Position numbers and translations under genes: made by a program | Assembly (NCBI GenBank): GCA_021904315.1 | Contig: CM038924.1 | Location: 248,001 to 312,000 of the forward strand | Length of the DNA: 64,000 nucleotides | DNA from: Sphagnum magellanicum | Lineage: Eukaryota > Streptophyta > Sphagnopsida > Sphagnales > Sphagnaceae | Direction of reading: 5' to 3' | The notes under the pieces: model-generated | Database searches by the model: none | What the model was told of the DNA's origin: nothing | What the model saw: only the letters and a program-made list of their open reading frames with translations | Part shown: in pieces, positions 47,641 to 59,510 of the stretch | Position numbering within the stretch: the first letter of the stretch is position 1 | How the letters are laid out: every line of letters begins with the position of its first letter

Positions 47641-48524
47641 TCTTGATTTTAATTGTTTCATCAACATTAGATTGATCTCCACCATTGATTTGGGGATGAA
47701 ATTTGTTACTACTTAATAATAAAAACCAAACTTTGCAATTTCAATTCATTTTTTCATTTGAAGTGTGTGGGCCTTGTGTTATTTAACAAATAACCATTGC
47801 CATATACCTTTTGAGGGAGGGGTTAAATTTTTATGGGTGTTTGAAATTTCAAATTGTTATATTACATTTGCAATTGGTGCTGAATTTTAATTATAACCAT
47901 GAAGGTGAAGTCCAATCCTATTGTTCCAAACTTTAATTCTATTAATCAACCTATTGTTTTTGTCTTTTTTCAATGGAGGGAAGGTGAAACTTGTGGAGTC
48001 CATAATATTTGATAGAATAGGACAAGCCAAATAAGGTGGAATGGGAATTTTGTAGTAATGTCATTTCATACCGCAAGGATAAAATGCCCTTTCATTTGGG
48101 CTATCAATATGACGATAATGGGTGAGCTAAAGTTACATTGTGTTCAAAGGCACAACCACGAGTGAAAGCCCTATTTGCTTGATATGGGGGATTTGTTTTT
48201 GCACCATTAGATGACATGGAAATACGAACCCATTTCCCACTTTAACTTATTTAAATAAAGTATGTCACTTTTTGATTTTTCAATTTTTAGATTATTTGTT
48301 AAATAAATAGGTAAAAAAATGGGTGGGAAGAAGGAAAAAGTAATGCGTGGGAAAGGGAAGAACTTTGGGCAAGGTAAGGTAGGAGTGGTGGAGATTGTTT
48401 GTCACCAAAGACATAGGATTTTCACTTATCAAGTTTCTCTGATGTAATGGTGTACATGAATGATTTGTGCCACGGTTTTTGATGAAAATGAAGGTGTACA
48501 CCTTTGTGTGTGTAGGCGGGGCAA
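47641..48524. other. AT-rich intergenic DNA, no gene seen
   Basis: No recognised coding sequence or element ends. The minus frame at 48292-48558 is only a poly-proline translation of the G run. Confidence 0.45.
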
Positions 48525-48551
48525 GGGGGGGGGGGGGGGGGGGGGGGGGGG
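48525..48551 (+). repeat. 27-base poly-G run
   Basis: Uninterrupted G run, 189 bases before a matching C run at 48741. The exact length is uncertain for technical reasons. Confidence 0.85.
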
Positions 48552-48740
48552 AAGTCAAACCTAAATTAAAATTATTTTAAGGGCCACTTTAGATGAGTTT
48601 TCAAGGTCCAAGGTCCAATCCTATTTTATGAGAGCCACGAATTAGACCCCACAACCTAGATAAGAGTTTAAGACCAAAAAGTGGCAAATGAAGCCTAAAC
48701 CTACATGGCACAATTTTGGAGGGAAAATCAAGTGGTTCAA

Positions 48741-48766
48741 CCCCCCCCCCCCCCCCCCCCCCCCCC
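48741..48766 (+). repeat. 26-base poly-C run
   Basis: Uninterrupted C run. With the G run at 48525 it could pair to form a long G:C stem. Flanking sequences of the two runs are not clearly inverted copies. Confidence 0.85.
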
Positions 48767-49640
48767 AAGCTAAAAAGGAGAGGTCATGATTTGAAGAACC
48801 AAGATGTAAGCTAGAGTTGAAGGCAAGGGTCCAACCCAAGGATTCAATTTGCTTCAAATGAATCCAAATTGGTTCTTATGAATTTGTACTCAGGACCCCA
48901 TTTAAAGTGGGTCTAAACATAATTCTATTATTAGTGCTCCAACTTTTTAAGGTTATTGGTGTTCCATTTGTTTAGGGTTTTGAATAGTTTTGGAAGGCCA
49001 TTGTAGTGGATGGATGACGGTGGATGTGGAATTGTCCCACCAAGAATTGCCTATGTGGTGGTGGCGGGATAGAGATTGCACCTAGGTCAACTTGGGACAC
49101 TCAAGAAGGAATTGCATTTGGGTCTATGTGAAACGTTCTTGGAATGTGAAGAACAAGAACAACTGCCAAGATGGAACTTGTATATATATATAAACAAGGA
49201 TGGAAATCCATCCACAAAATGTACAAGGCATGTTGATGCAAATGCAAACACACAAAAAGAAAACCAAGATCGTCAAAACAGTAGTAATGAAGTGGAAGAT
49301 GTAATGCTAAAAAAGAATCCTATGCCACAAATCAGCTAGTGATGGAAGTGCACTAGCTATTATGTGTGGAAGAAATGTAAAACTATGACTAAATGTGCCA
49401 GCCCGTCGAAGAATTGCGATGGCTTGCACATGTTGTAGGGCTATTAACACTTGTTACCTATAATGAGATATAAACATCGAAGGTACTAAAGAGGACTTTT
49501 GATGGTGAGTGATACATGCATGTACACAAAAAGTTAGAAAGGAATCAAAGTCAAGATGGAGACAATCATAAGTCTCAATGGCAAAGGGAGTGAAATCATC
49601 TCCTTGCGCTTACTCTATGTAGGATTGTGCTTTGTTTTGA
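48767..49640. other. Intergenic DNA, no gene recognised
   Basis: An 87-codon plus frame at 49076-49339 is hydrophilic and unassigned. The right edge meets the 3' end of LINE 2. Confidence 0.4.
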
Positions 49641-52600
49641 GTGGCAATTATCGTTGCATGTGTTATCATCATCAAAACACATTATACCAAATCTATACGA
49701 GTTGGATCCATAATGACAATGTTTGCCAAGGTACGAAAATTGTCTCTAGTGATGACAATATCCATTCGTCTTCGTGTGTGGCAGGGAAAAAGGTGAAAAA
49801 CCTCTCTTTGTACATGAGCTCCACTTTTTGATGCAATAGCTACAACAATATCTTGAAACGTATCATGGGATGAAGTGTGCTCATTCTCGCACAGGAAACA
49901 TAGCAAATGGATACCTAAATCTTCAATGGTATGACCACGCTAGCATCGTGAAAGATGCAAAATTATAGGATGTGGTATATTGAGATGAATATGGAGTGCT
50001 ATAAGAAAATGGATGAAGGATAAACAAAATGAAGGGGTGTTAAGACGAGCTAATAACCAAACCTTTATTGCTAGACCTACATAGGAGTGAAGATGTGCTC
50101 GCACAACATTCAAAAAAGCATCTGTTAAAAGCAAAGTAAATTCTTGCTCGTGTAGTTGGTCCATCAAAGAAGACTGCATTTGAAGATATGATTGCATTAT
50201 TAGACTCTCAAAAGGTAAGACATGTGATTAAATGACCTCAAGTAACATTGCACAGGTATCCCATAGTGTGACTTGGAAGGGATAAGTATTGATCTTTACA
50301 TGTGCCATCGCATCAAGAAGAATAAGATGATCATCTTGTTGGAAATGAGAGATTAGTGCAAGAACAATCAAAGCCCAACACTCTAAAAAGGTGGGGGTAG
50401 CATGTCGGACCACTAAGGAAAGGCCTAACCCCCTTGAAGAAGCAAGAAGAGCGACTTGACAACAAGCCAAATGGCCCACTGTGGTGCCAAAGGATCCTAA
50501 CCCTAATAGTTTTTTTTAACATAGCTATGGTGTGAACATCAAATTCGATATAACATTATAAAATACATGGTGATGGAAATATAGTACATTATAAGTAGTT
50601 TGACCGCTAGGCATAACAAAATGAAAGCATCACAAAAGTTGTCTGAGGATCTATGAACATAGGAAGGTAAGCAATCATGCTAAGGTTTTTTTAGAATGCC
50701 TCTGATATGAAGGACTTCACAAATGGAAAAAAACCCATTGGGGCACCTAAAATACAAAAATCAAACTCATGTGTAAGAAAACTTGGAGGAAGTGATATAA
50801 ATTGGTTTAACCCTTGTGGAGACTAGATGACACATTTTGTCAGCTTCATTGAAAGTCTTAATATGCTAAATCTTTCCTATAATTGCAAAAAAAAAGGTAA
50901 CACATTTGAGGCAAGACCGACTATATGCGTATCATTTGCCAACGAAGGAAAAACACAAGTAGGGTGGGCTACTGCACTAGGATGGAAAGCATGAATATGA
51001 ACTAATGCAAACAACACTCCTCCGAAGGGATCCCCTTATCGTGTACTAGATTCGAATGAAATGACAATGAGGCCCCCATGCCTAGAAGCTTCTAAGAAAT
51101 ATAGTAGAGATGGGTGTGCATAAAATCGATGAATAAATGGGAAAAGCCGATCCAAGGTGCCGGTATAAGACCGCAACTCCTAAAAAATGGCTACTTGAGA
51201 TATTGAATTATATGCATTTCGAACATCCACATGTAATACCACCCACTTTGGATATAGATCCAACATAACTCTAACCCCATGAACCAAGGTCTTGCACCCA
51301 CTTGGCGTTGCCACCCAAATTAGCATGGACTAAAATGCTCTACAAATGTATCTTTGAGTTGAATAACTAGTGTGTGGCCAATTAATTGATAAATTACCTC
51401 TCCAATCGTGATGGGTCGAATGCCTTTGGCTTGTTTCTCCAAAGCCAGTAGTTGTGATGCAACAAACAGGCGTGATATTGATGGAAGAACATGACCATGA
51501 GCGATATGTTTGCATATTTCAAAAAAGAGATCAAAGCCACTAGCAGAGTCGTCAAGGACAAAGTAATCTTGTAAAAGCTCATACACCATACCCAAAAAAC
51601 CATTGGATGAAAAACATGGTGAATGTGTCAAAGCAAAAATAAATGCCTTTCTATCCAAAACAAGATTCGTTTTGGATGAAAATCTTCAATGAAAGGGGTG
51701 AGGTCAACTTCATAATCCCCTACATGAACAGATGTTTGTGCATGACATAATCATGCTAATGGAGGTGGAGTAGGATCTGGTGCCATCTTTGAAGATCTTT
51801 GAGAAGCTAACATGTGCTCTAATTGTGTGCTCCTTTTATAATGTCTCCAATTCCCCTACCAAGTACTAATGCAAACATGTGTGCATATTTTGGTGGCCTT
51901 TTTCACCATTCCATGGCGGAAATGACAAACACCAAGAATGGAAAAGCAAAAATGCATGCCATGTTGTTAAATAAGATGGATTAACAACCAATTGAACTAA
52001 GGGGATGTGTAAAGCACGCAAAACCTCGACATGAATAGCATATAGAATATGATGGTATGAGCAGGGGCGTGGTAAATTAAGGTGGAAAACATCAATGATA
52101 TATAATGATGTAATCCATGTCCAAGCCAAAGAAGGAGGAGAAGACGATAATGTGAAGGCATTGACACCTTGGAAATTGATGACTATTTATGTGCAGTGTA
52201 TGATGTATGGTGATGTGTTAAACCTGCAACTGGGATAAGGAACATGTAGATGTTGCCAAGGGTTTTTGCAGAGCAACAATTTCTTCTTCATCTTTAGTCC
52301 AACAATTGCCATGTGCAAATATTCGTGTCTTTTTTTGACCAAAAAAGTAGCAATAACAATTCCATCACCACATGGAGAAGTGGACAAGGAGGAGCTTGTT
52401 GCTACGTGTGTGTGCACTCATTGTTCCACTTCACCCAACAATTTTCACAATACATCGCACTTCTTTCCAAGTTGCACCAAATAGAAATAGAGGCAACACT
52501 CATAGATCAATTCAATTGTGAACTTTTCCAATGTCCTTCTTCTTTGTGTGTTATGTTCTTTCATAATACCTTGTGGTTTGTTTCTTGAAAAATCTTGACG

Positions 52601-52702
52601 TGATTTGATTATACTTATGTCTTCCCAATCAAATTGAGTGGTTGGACACAACTTATGCAAGATGCAATACTCCATCGTGGTTTCTATGTGATCAAAGCAC
52701 AT
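49640..52702 (-). mobile_element. LINE-type retrotransposon 2 with restriction-like endonuclease end, decayed
   Basis: Minus strand, left to right in the protein: a pre-RT region (about 52700-51660; LPRPCSYHHILYAIHVEVL, WHAFLLF); RT start QAKGIRPITIGEVIYQLIGH (about 51400); VHGVRVMLDLYPKWVVLHVD, VRNAYNSIS; a GTRQGDP-like block (about 51030); and NDTHIVGLAS for the catalytic YADD-type block (about 50930). A tail region follows at about 50500-50250, then CFLCENEH, a cysteine-histidine cluster, and RRRMDIVITRDNFRTLANIV (about 49740-49790), whose spaced aspartates fit a restriction-like endonuclease. That places it among early-branching LINEs (R2/NeSL-like), by inference. Many stops, often TAG or TAA where Gln is expected. 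Confidence 0.75.
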
Positions 52703-53229
52703 GATTTGAAAGCAAGTTTTTTTGTAGTCCCTAAAGGTTAGAGAGAGAAACTATGGCAAGAGTTCTTTATGGATCCTTCATAATGGTGGGATCATAAATC
52801 AAAGAAGGTAAGTGAACATCAAACTTGTTGGAGTTCACATGTCAATGAAGCTATAGCTCTTGTTTTTGTTAATCTTGTTACGCTCTCTTTGTTTTTATCT
52901 TGCCCTGGTTTAAATTTGGGTGAAGTTCTTTTCAAGTCCTTTGCATTGGGATGGTAGTAATGGGCTGGAGAAGGTAGGTGAATGTGATTTGCAAATGGAG
53001 AATGTTAGTCTCACTTTTCTTGTTCTTTTGATGCCATTTATGCTTGGGATGTGGAGAGTACATGATTAATTAGCTTGATTTGGATTTCTGGTTGTAAACA
53101 CATGAAAGGTATCCAAATTTCAAACACAAGAAGACACAAAAGGACTCTAGCTTGGGGACCAATGAAACCCACCATGAGTAGTAATAGAGATATTTGCAAT
53201 GGCACCAAGCACAATGTAATTGCACATTT
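52703..53229. other. Intergenic DNA between LINE 2 and the PPR pseudogene
   Basis: No gene recognised. It may include the lost upstream part of the PPR gene. Confidence 0.4.
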
Positions 53230-54754
53230 TGCATGGAATTAGAAGCTTATAAAATATGTCAAGGATGGGCAACCAGAGAAGGTGATGCAACTTTTCTAAT
53301 AAATGCAAAGAAAAGGAGTGTGTCCTAACAAATTCACTTTTGTGCAAGTGATTAAGGTATGTGTTAGTTTAGGAACACTTGAAGATGGCAAGCTTGTTCA
53401 TAAAAAGCTCATTCAAATTGGTTGTGAGTTTGATGTTTTTGTGGGGAGTAGCTTGGTGGACATCTATGCAAAATGTGTGAGCATTGAGGATGCTTGGAAA
53501 ATGTTCAACAAGATGCCATCTTGAAATGTGGTCACTTGGACTATCATGATATTGGGACATGTGCAATGTGGTCATGGGCAAAAGGCATTGGAACTATTTC
53601 ATCAAATGCAATAGGAGGGTGTGTGACCAAATTTTTTTACTTTTGTGGGGGTGTTGAATGCATGTGCTAGTGTAGTTGTTCTCGAAGAGGACATGTGTGT
53701 TCATTAGCAAATCATTCAAAGTGGTTTGGAGCTAGATGTCTTTGTGGGGAGTAGTTTGGTGGACACGTATGCAAAGTGTGGGAGCATGGAGGATGCTTGG
53801 AGTGTGTTCAACAAGATGCCATCTCGAAATGTGGTCACTTGGACTACCATACTTGGAGGATGTGCCATCCATGGGCATGGTAAGGAAGTTCTTAAATTTT
53901 TTGAATAGATGTGTGGAGAAGGTGTACAACCAAATGATATCACTTTTATTTGTCTTCTGTCAGCTTGTAACCATGCAGGTTTGGTGGATGAAGGTATGCG
54001 CTATTATGCTTCAATGACCACCAACTATATGATAATTGGAAAATCAGAACATTATGCATGTATGGTCAACCTTCTTGACCGTGCTGGCCATCTATAGGAG
54101 GCCAAGAATATGGTCATGGCAATTTTTGGTGAACCACATGTGGCTACATGGAAGGCTTTGCTCAGTGCTTGCAGAATTCATGGTAATGTGGAGATGGCAA
54201 AATGCATTGCCAAACGAATTCTTGAAATAGAGCCTAAAAATGCTGCTAGTTATGTGCTATTGTCAAACATCTACTCTGCTCATTGTGATAGGCATCTCTA
54301 TGAGAATGTTGAATGGTAGAGAAAGGAAAAAGGCGTGAAGAAATAGCTGGGTCGCACCTGGATTGAAGTGAATAATGAAGTGCATATGTTTGTAGAAGAG
54401 GATCAAGACCACCCCCAGATGATTGAAATTTATGTAAAATTATAGAGATTGTCATGGCTCATGCATGATGCAGGGTACATGCCTGTTACAAAAATTGTTC
54501 TACATGATGTGGAAGAAGAAGAATCAATATTTCATTTGTGTCACCATAGTGAGAACCTAGCTATTGCATGTGGGCTCATCAACATAGCTCTTGGTACTAC
54601 TCTCCAAATAAGAAAAAATCTGCAGGTTTGTGAAGATTACCACACTTCCACAAAGTTCATTTCAAAAATAGTTGGGAGAGTAATCATGGTGCGGGATGCC
54701 AATCACTTTCATCACTGCAAAGATTGTGTTTGTTCTTGCATGAACTATTGGTGA
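53230..54754 (+). pseudogene. PPR-DYW RNA-editing factor pseudogene
   Basis: Intact relatives are organelle RNA-binding proteins whose DYW domain deaminates C to U. One frame runs from about 53243 to the TGA at 54752 without a frameshift. It gives PPR repeats (GSSLVDIYAKC, VFNKMPSRNVVTWT, FTFVGVLNACASV, ITFICLLSACNHAGLVDEG), the E/E+ region (WKALLSACRIHGNVEMAK, YVLLSNIYSA, GRTWIEVNNEVHMFVEED) and the DYW domain (HHSENLAIACGLI with the HxE motif, ending CKDCVCSCMNYW). Eleven stops lie in frame at 53297, 53300, 53522, 53612, 53624, 53705, 53906, 54095, 54317, 54344 and 54443, each where Gln or Arg is expected. Another at 53240 has an unclear parent codon. The zinc motif CxDC reads CEDY and the final DYW reads NYW. 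The N-terminal repeats are missing. No intron. Confidence 0.93.
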
Positions 54755-54799
54755 TTTGAGTAGTATGTCTTGTCAATCACTATATCAGGTTCATTTTGT

Positions 54800-57700
54800 T
54801 TATAGTAGCATGTCTGGTGGTATTGCAACAAAGTGTAAGTTCAACAGTGTTATCAGATGTGGTAGCACTGAAAAGTTGGCCATGGAGCCAAGCCACCTCT
54901 GCCATTTGAGCACTTAGGTCTGGTGCCTCTTTCGTTTTATGTATGCACAGAGTTATTTTGGAAACTGAGTGGATGTTGAGACTATTAAAATTGACGACCA
55001 GTTTAAAGTGTGGACCAAGATTAGTTGGAGGTATAGTCTTGGGCCTTAGTGTCCTTGAATTGATCATTGTCTCTACTAATGAGTTACAATTGCTGGCCAA
55101 GGTGAACAATTCTACTTGCAATCAAAAAACCATACTGCATCCAAGTTTAATTCAGGGCTTTGTAAAGCTCTTTGGTTTGCAAGCTAGGGGCTTCTATACT
55201 CACAAAGATTGGTTATGTGAGCATTGAGCAATGTGCTGCAGTCATATTACAGCAATGGAAAAGTGTATGTATCAGTTTACTTTATGTTGCTAGTGCCTAG
55301 AAAACACCTGCAGTTTTTGAACCATTCAACTGATGTTTATTTTCACAAGATGGCTCAATTTTGTAATGAAATACAACAACCATTCTATGAGATTTGGTAT
55401 TGAGTTAAATGGTGAATTTTTTCTATTTGTATGTGATGTACTTTGGGAATCTTTGCCACTCAATGATCACTCATGTTTCTATTGAAGTTTAGGTACCAAT
55501 TGCAGTATTTGAGAGGGAGAGAAAGTGGAAGCTGGGCTGAGTCAATTATGTGTTAGCAGAACTGGATTTTAAAGCACATGAGATTCAGCATCAAAAAGTA
55601 AGATTGATGAAATTGTGGATTGTTCAGGTCTGGAAGTCATTCAAATGGAGACATACTGGAAGCTCTCTGCCACCATCAATTCTCTACCTATGCTTTGCCA
55701 GAGCGTGGATGGCAGGAATTGTTAACCAATGTTTAATCAATGGCTTAGATTCCAGTGCATACCATTCTAACATGGAATGACCCACAACTTTTCCTCTGTT
55801 TAACACAGATCCAAAATTCCAGTTCCAAGTTTGCAAGAGCTTCAATCTGATTTGTCATGTTTGTTTTGACTTGGCCAGAATTGACATGTTGTTTACCTTC
55901 AAAGTGTTATTGTGGAGTTTTCTCTGCAATACAATCTCCTGTGCAAGCAGGGTATTACATATCCCCAGAGGATCCAGATGCTGGTCCTTCAGTCACTGAT
56001 TGGAGCATAGAAAGGTGGGAGAGTGTACAAAAACCAATAGTGATACTTGCACTATTGGACAGTGGGTAGTCAACTGGCCATGATGACAACGTGGACTTGC
56101 AGTGGTGAACAACACCAAAAACAAGGGGTTCCTATGAAACAGCCAGCCTACCAACCAGCAACAAAAGAAGAAAAGGGAGCGCTCAATGAGTCCAAGGGCA
56201 ATAGCCAAGGCCAGTTTTTCTGCTCATGGGGGAAAAGTAGCAATAGCAATTTTTGGCGGTGAAGTTCATGTATTCTCAGGGGTGGCCTTGACACCTATTG
56301 ACATCTTCTCAATCCAGGTGATGTTGTCACATTTGCCAGCTCCAGCCTTCTCACCCACAAGCTGCTGTCTGGCCTTTATGTGGCATGATCACAAATCCAA
56401 CACATGTGTGCTCTGCATTGTGAGGATTCCATCAGTCACTTCATCTACCCCCTTAATGTGGGATCATCATTTAGCTGTCAGGTACATTGTCTTCTTTTTC
56501 ATATACCGGAAACCTCAATATGTGTATTTGCTGTCCAAGTTTTGTTATGCCTCTTCTTTGCTTGTGTTTGTATAGTTCTTTCTCAAGATTACCCCAGCAC
56601 TAGAGTTGGCCTGCATGACAGTGGTGAACATGTCTTCCCCAACCCTGAGCTTGCTCTGTCCAAGGTAGGCACAGGGGCTATGGCCACAAAGTTGCAGCAC
56701 ACAGAGTCTGCCAAATATAGTGTCTCCTTAATTGTTATAATTGTACTTGAACACTTTCCAACAGGATGAGACTGACCCTTTGTAGAACCTAGGACCTGCA
56801 AACTGAGTTGCAGCATTGACTGGATTGCAGCTGCTTTAGCAAAGCCAGCTTTGATTTTGTTCATGGATTGGAAAGTAGGTTTGAGTTATTTCAGCTACAA
56901 CTGTGTATTATTGAGGGTTGCAACATTGCAACAGGTTTTGGTGGAGTTTGCTGAGTGAGGTGGATTGGTGGGATGCTGTTGCATGCACGCAATGTGCGGC
57001 TGATGATGGCACTGATACATTTTCTGGTCTACCAGTATGTTACTGTTAATTGTGGGGCAGGGTCTCTAAAGTTTGTTGTCAATGGCAGCATCTTATGAAT
57101 GGGCACTGTCATTTCAGTAGGTTTGGTAGATGTTGTAATTTGTTGTATTGTACAGAATATTAGAAGTGAGCCTTGAACACCCTAAAGGGCTGGTCTAGTT
57201 GGGTGGGTTACGCATTTGAGTAGTCCCAATTTTTGTCCTCTTACAATTGTGGTCTAGTTTTTCCATTCTCATTTCTAAACTCTTTGGTGATGCTATTTGG
57301 AGGCAGTGACACATGGCAGAGTGATGGCAATGCTTGATGCTGACTTTCACAGCCTTAACCCTGTGCATGTTCAGTACTATGGCCCTGTATGCTGCTTCTC
57401 CTTTCAACCTTCTTTTACCAGTTTCAGCTCCTAATGTTGACAAAAGTCTCAAGTTCTGACAAGCGATAATTGAAAAGAGTAGATACTGTGGGTGCTGCTG
57501 TTCCTTGTGAGGTAGAATGTCCTGTTGCAGATGCACATGACACATGAAGCCTGCTCTAGAAGCATATGAAGTAGCCCAAAGTCCTTGAACCCTTGAAATC
57601 AGCAATTGCAAATTTCTTTATCTGCCCAGACACAGATGTCTGCTGGAGAAATCTCATGGAATATCCTCCAGGATCAGTTCAAGGAGTTCTGCTAGCTTGA

Positions 57701-59510
57701 ATCTCATCCTATGTGTTAAATAGTTCTCACTATCATGTGCTTAGAGGCACAATCAATCAGACCATGCTGGTTGAAGGTTACTTGCTCTCTAGTGGTTCTT
57801 CAGGTTCCAAAAAGGTTCTACATCTTCCTAATATGCCTTTGCATTCTAAGATCTAGAAAAACCAGTTCATAATAGCTTCTGTTCATTGATTTACTGGCTT
57901 ATTTCCAATGATGGGTCATTAGACGGTGGCTGGGTGGGGTCTAGCAGGCAATGGACAAAATAAAGTGTCAGATTCTGGAGGGTGTGGAAGCAGCTGATGT
58001 CCAGGTGTTGGTATTGGACATGCAAGGGCAGTTGATGTCGGATATGTTGGGGGGTGGAATAGAAGCAGCACTAGTGAACCCTTCCACACTCATTCCAGAG
58101 CCATGGCAAGCCTCCAGTGAAGGACTAACAGGGCTCGGTGTTGATGCCATGGCTGTGGATCTGCACTAGTCCCAACAATTCAGGTACTCCTCCTGAAGAC
58201 ATTGCTTTTGATCCTGTTGAATTGTTTTCACAAATGTCTGCAGAGGGATATAGTTTTGGGCAAGAATGATGTGTTCCAGAAGGCAGCAACTCTTTAAGTA
58301 TGACCAGGTAGAGAGGCGTCTTGGTTTATAACCTTATGTTTACTGGTGTTGCAGCAAATTATTTTGTGGTTTCTGTTGTCCCAGTAGGTGCAGGATATAG
58401 GTTTATATCCACATCATAGCTTTTATGGAGTTGTTTTGTTGTGCACAACCAATTAATGATCTTCATGTATGAAATATGTGGAGGTTTCAAAGATACATGG
58501 ATGCAGTATTGAACTTGGCATTTTTTGACACAATTATGCTGATATGCCAGCTTTTGCCATATGCTGGCAACAGCACATGCAGCTGTCAGCAATGCTGCAT
58601 CAGCTACTCCCTTGCAACCTTCTACTGCTCCCAGCACTGCCACCCTCCCTCCAGCCCCTACTACACCTGGTATGTCTTGTCTCACTGGGCTTTGGATAGC
58701 ACTAGAATAAGCAATCGTTTGCAGGATCATCTGTGTGGCCTAATGTGTCCTGAAAGGTTGAAATGAATCAGGATCACAATTTGCCATGCTGTGGTAATGA
58801 ACCCTCCTGAGTTATGAAGATGTCAAGCCTGCAAGGTTTTCAATTTTGTAGAGTTACTTCTGGTCACTTAAACACTCAACTGAGGGTATAATTGTATGCT
58901 CAGGTGGGGGCTGATGCCTTTTCATCTCTATGAGCTGTAAGATTTCTTGAGACGAGTGAATAATAGTCTGGAAACTTCATTTGCTGGTGATTGGCTGTTG
59001 CTACTGTTTCCATGTGGTCCAGGCTTGTTGATTGGCACATGTCATCTTCAATGAGGTAATAGGAAAGGGGCCAGGTCTCTAGTCTTAAGGGTTTAGAAAG
59101 TGACAGAATGTCTGAAAAGCCAGGTGTGCACACAGGGACAGCAAGCAATGGTGGAACAATGCAAGTGTAAGCATGGGTACAGGGAGCCATACCCAAAATC
59201 AATGATACAACTCCTAGTGCTGAGGTTCCCAAATATGTTGCCATCCCAAGCACTAATTTGGTAGAGCCTGTTGTGCCCCTTCCCTTGAGTGTTAGTACTG
59301 CAACTTTCCCAGGGACTCCTACAGTGCATCTTATTCGTGACTACCACTTCCAAGTTGTATCAGTTACTCCTCATCTGTCTGATTTTTCGTAAATGTCAGC
59401 TTCTACTATTTGTAGGAGACCCTTGATCTGCTTGGGTGGGTTATGGAAATTGTTGTCAAGGCTACTCCTCAGAGGAGATCAGTTCAGTGCAAACTTTTAA
59501 CTGTCCACCT
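54800..59510 (+). pseudogene. MED16: Mediator subunit 16 (MED16/SFR6) pseudogene, intron-containing
   Basis: MED16 is a tail subunit of the Mediator complex that links transcription factors to RNA polymerase II. Recognised pieces in order: YYISPEDPDAGPSVTDW with WESVQKPIVILALLDSG (55951-56068); SAHGGKVAIAIFGGEVHVFS, PAFSPTSCCLAFMWHD (about 56213-56480); FWWSLLSEVDWWDAVACTQ (56936-57035); MLDADFHSL (about 57320-57395); DKIKCQILEGVE, LVLDMQGQL, LVNPSTLIPEPWQASS (57950-58183); YMDAVLNLA and YASFCHMLATAHAAVSNAA (58490-58670); AWVQGAIPKI, FPGTPTVHLIRDYHF (59130-59350); LYQLLLICLIFRK, QGYSSEE (59356-59500). Weak similarity reaches back to 54830. Exon edges often keep GT/AG, so this is not a processed copy. 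Stops (TAG after DLH near 58168, TAA before AWVQGA near 59172) and frameshifts near 58535 and 59352 break it. The N-terminal WD-like half and the C-terminus are missing. Confidence 0.85.

Noticed and set aside
48292-48857. Frames with proline or glycine runs
   Set aside because: They are translations of the G and C homopolymers.
53230-54754. PPR gene as a functional gene rescued by RNA editing
   Set aside because: No nuclear editing of this kind is known to me, and the zinc-binding cysteine and terminal DYW are also altered; a pseudogene is more likely. The idea is kept only as a testable alternative.
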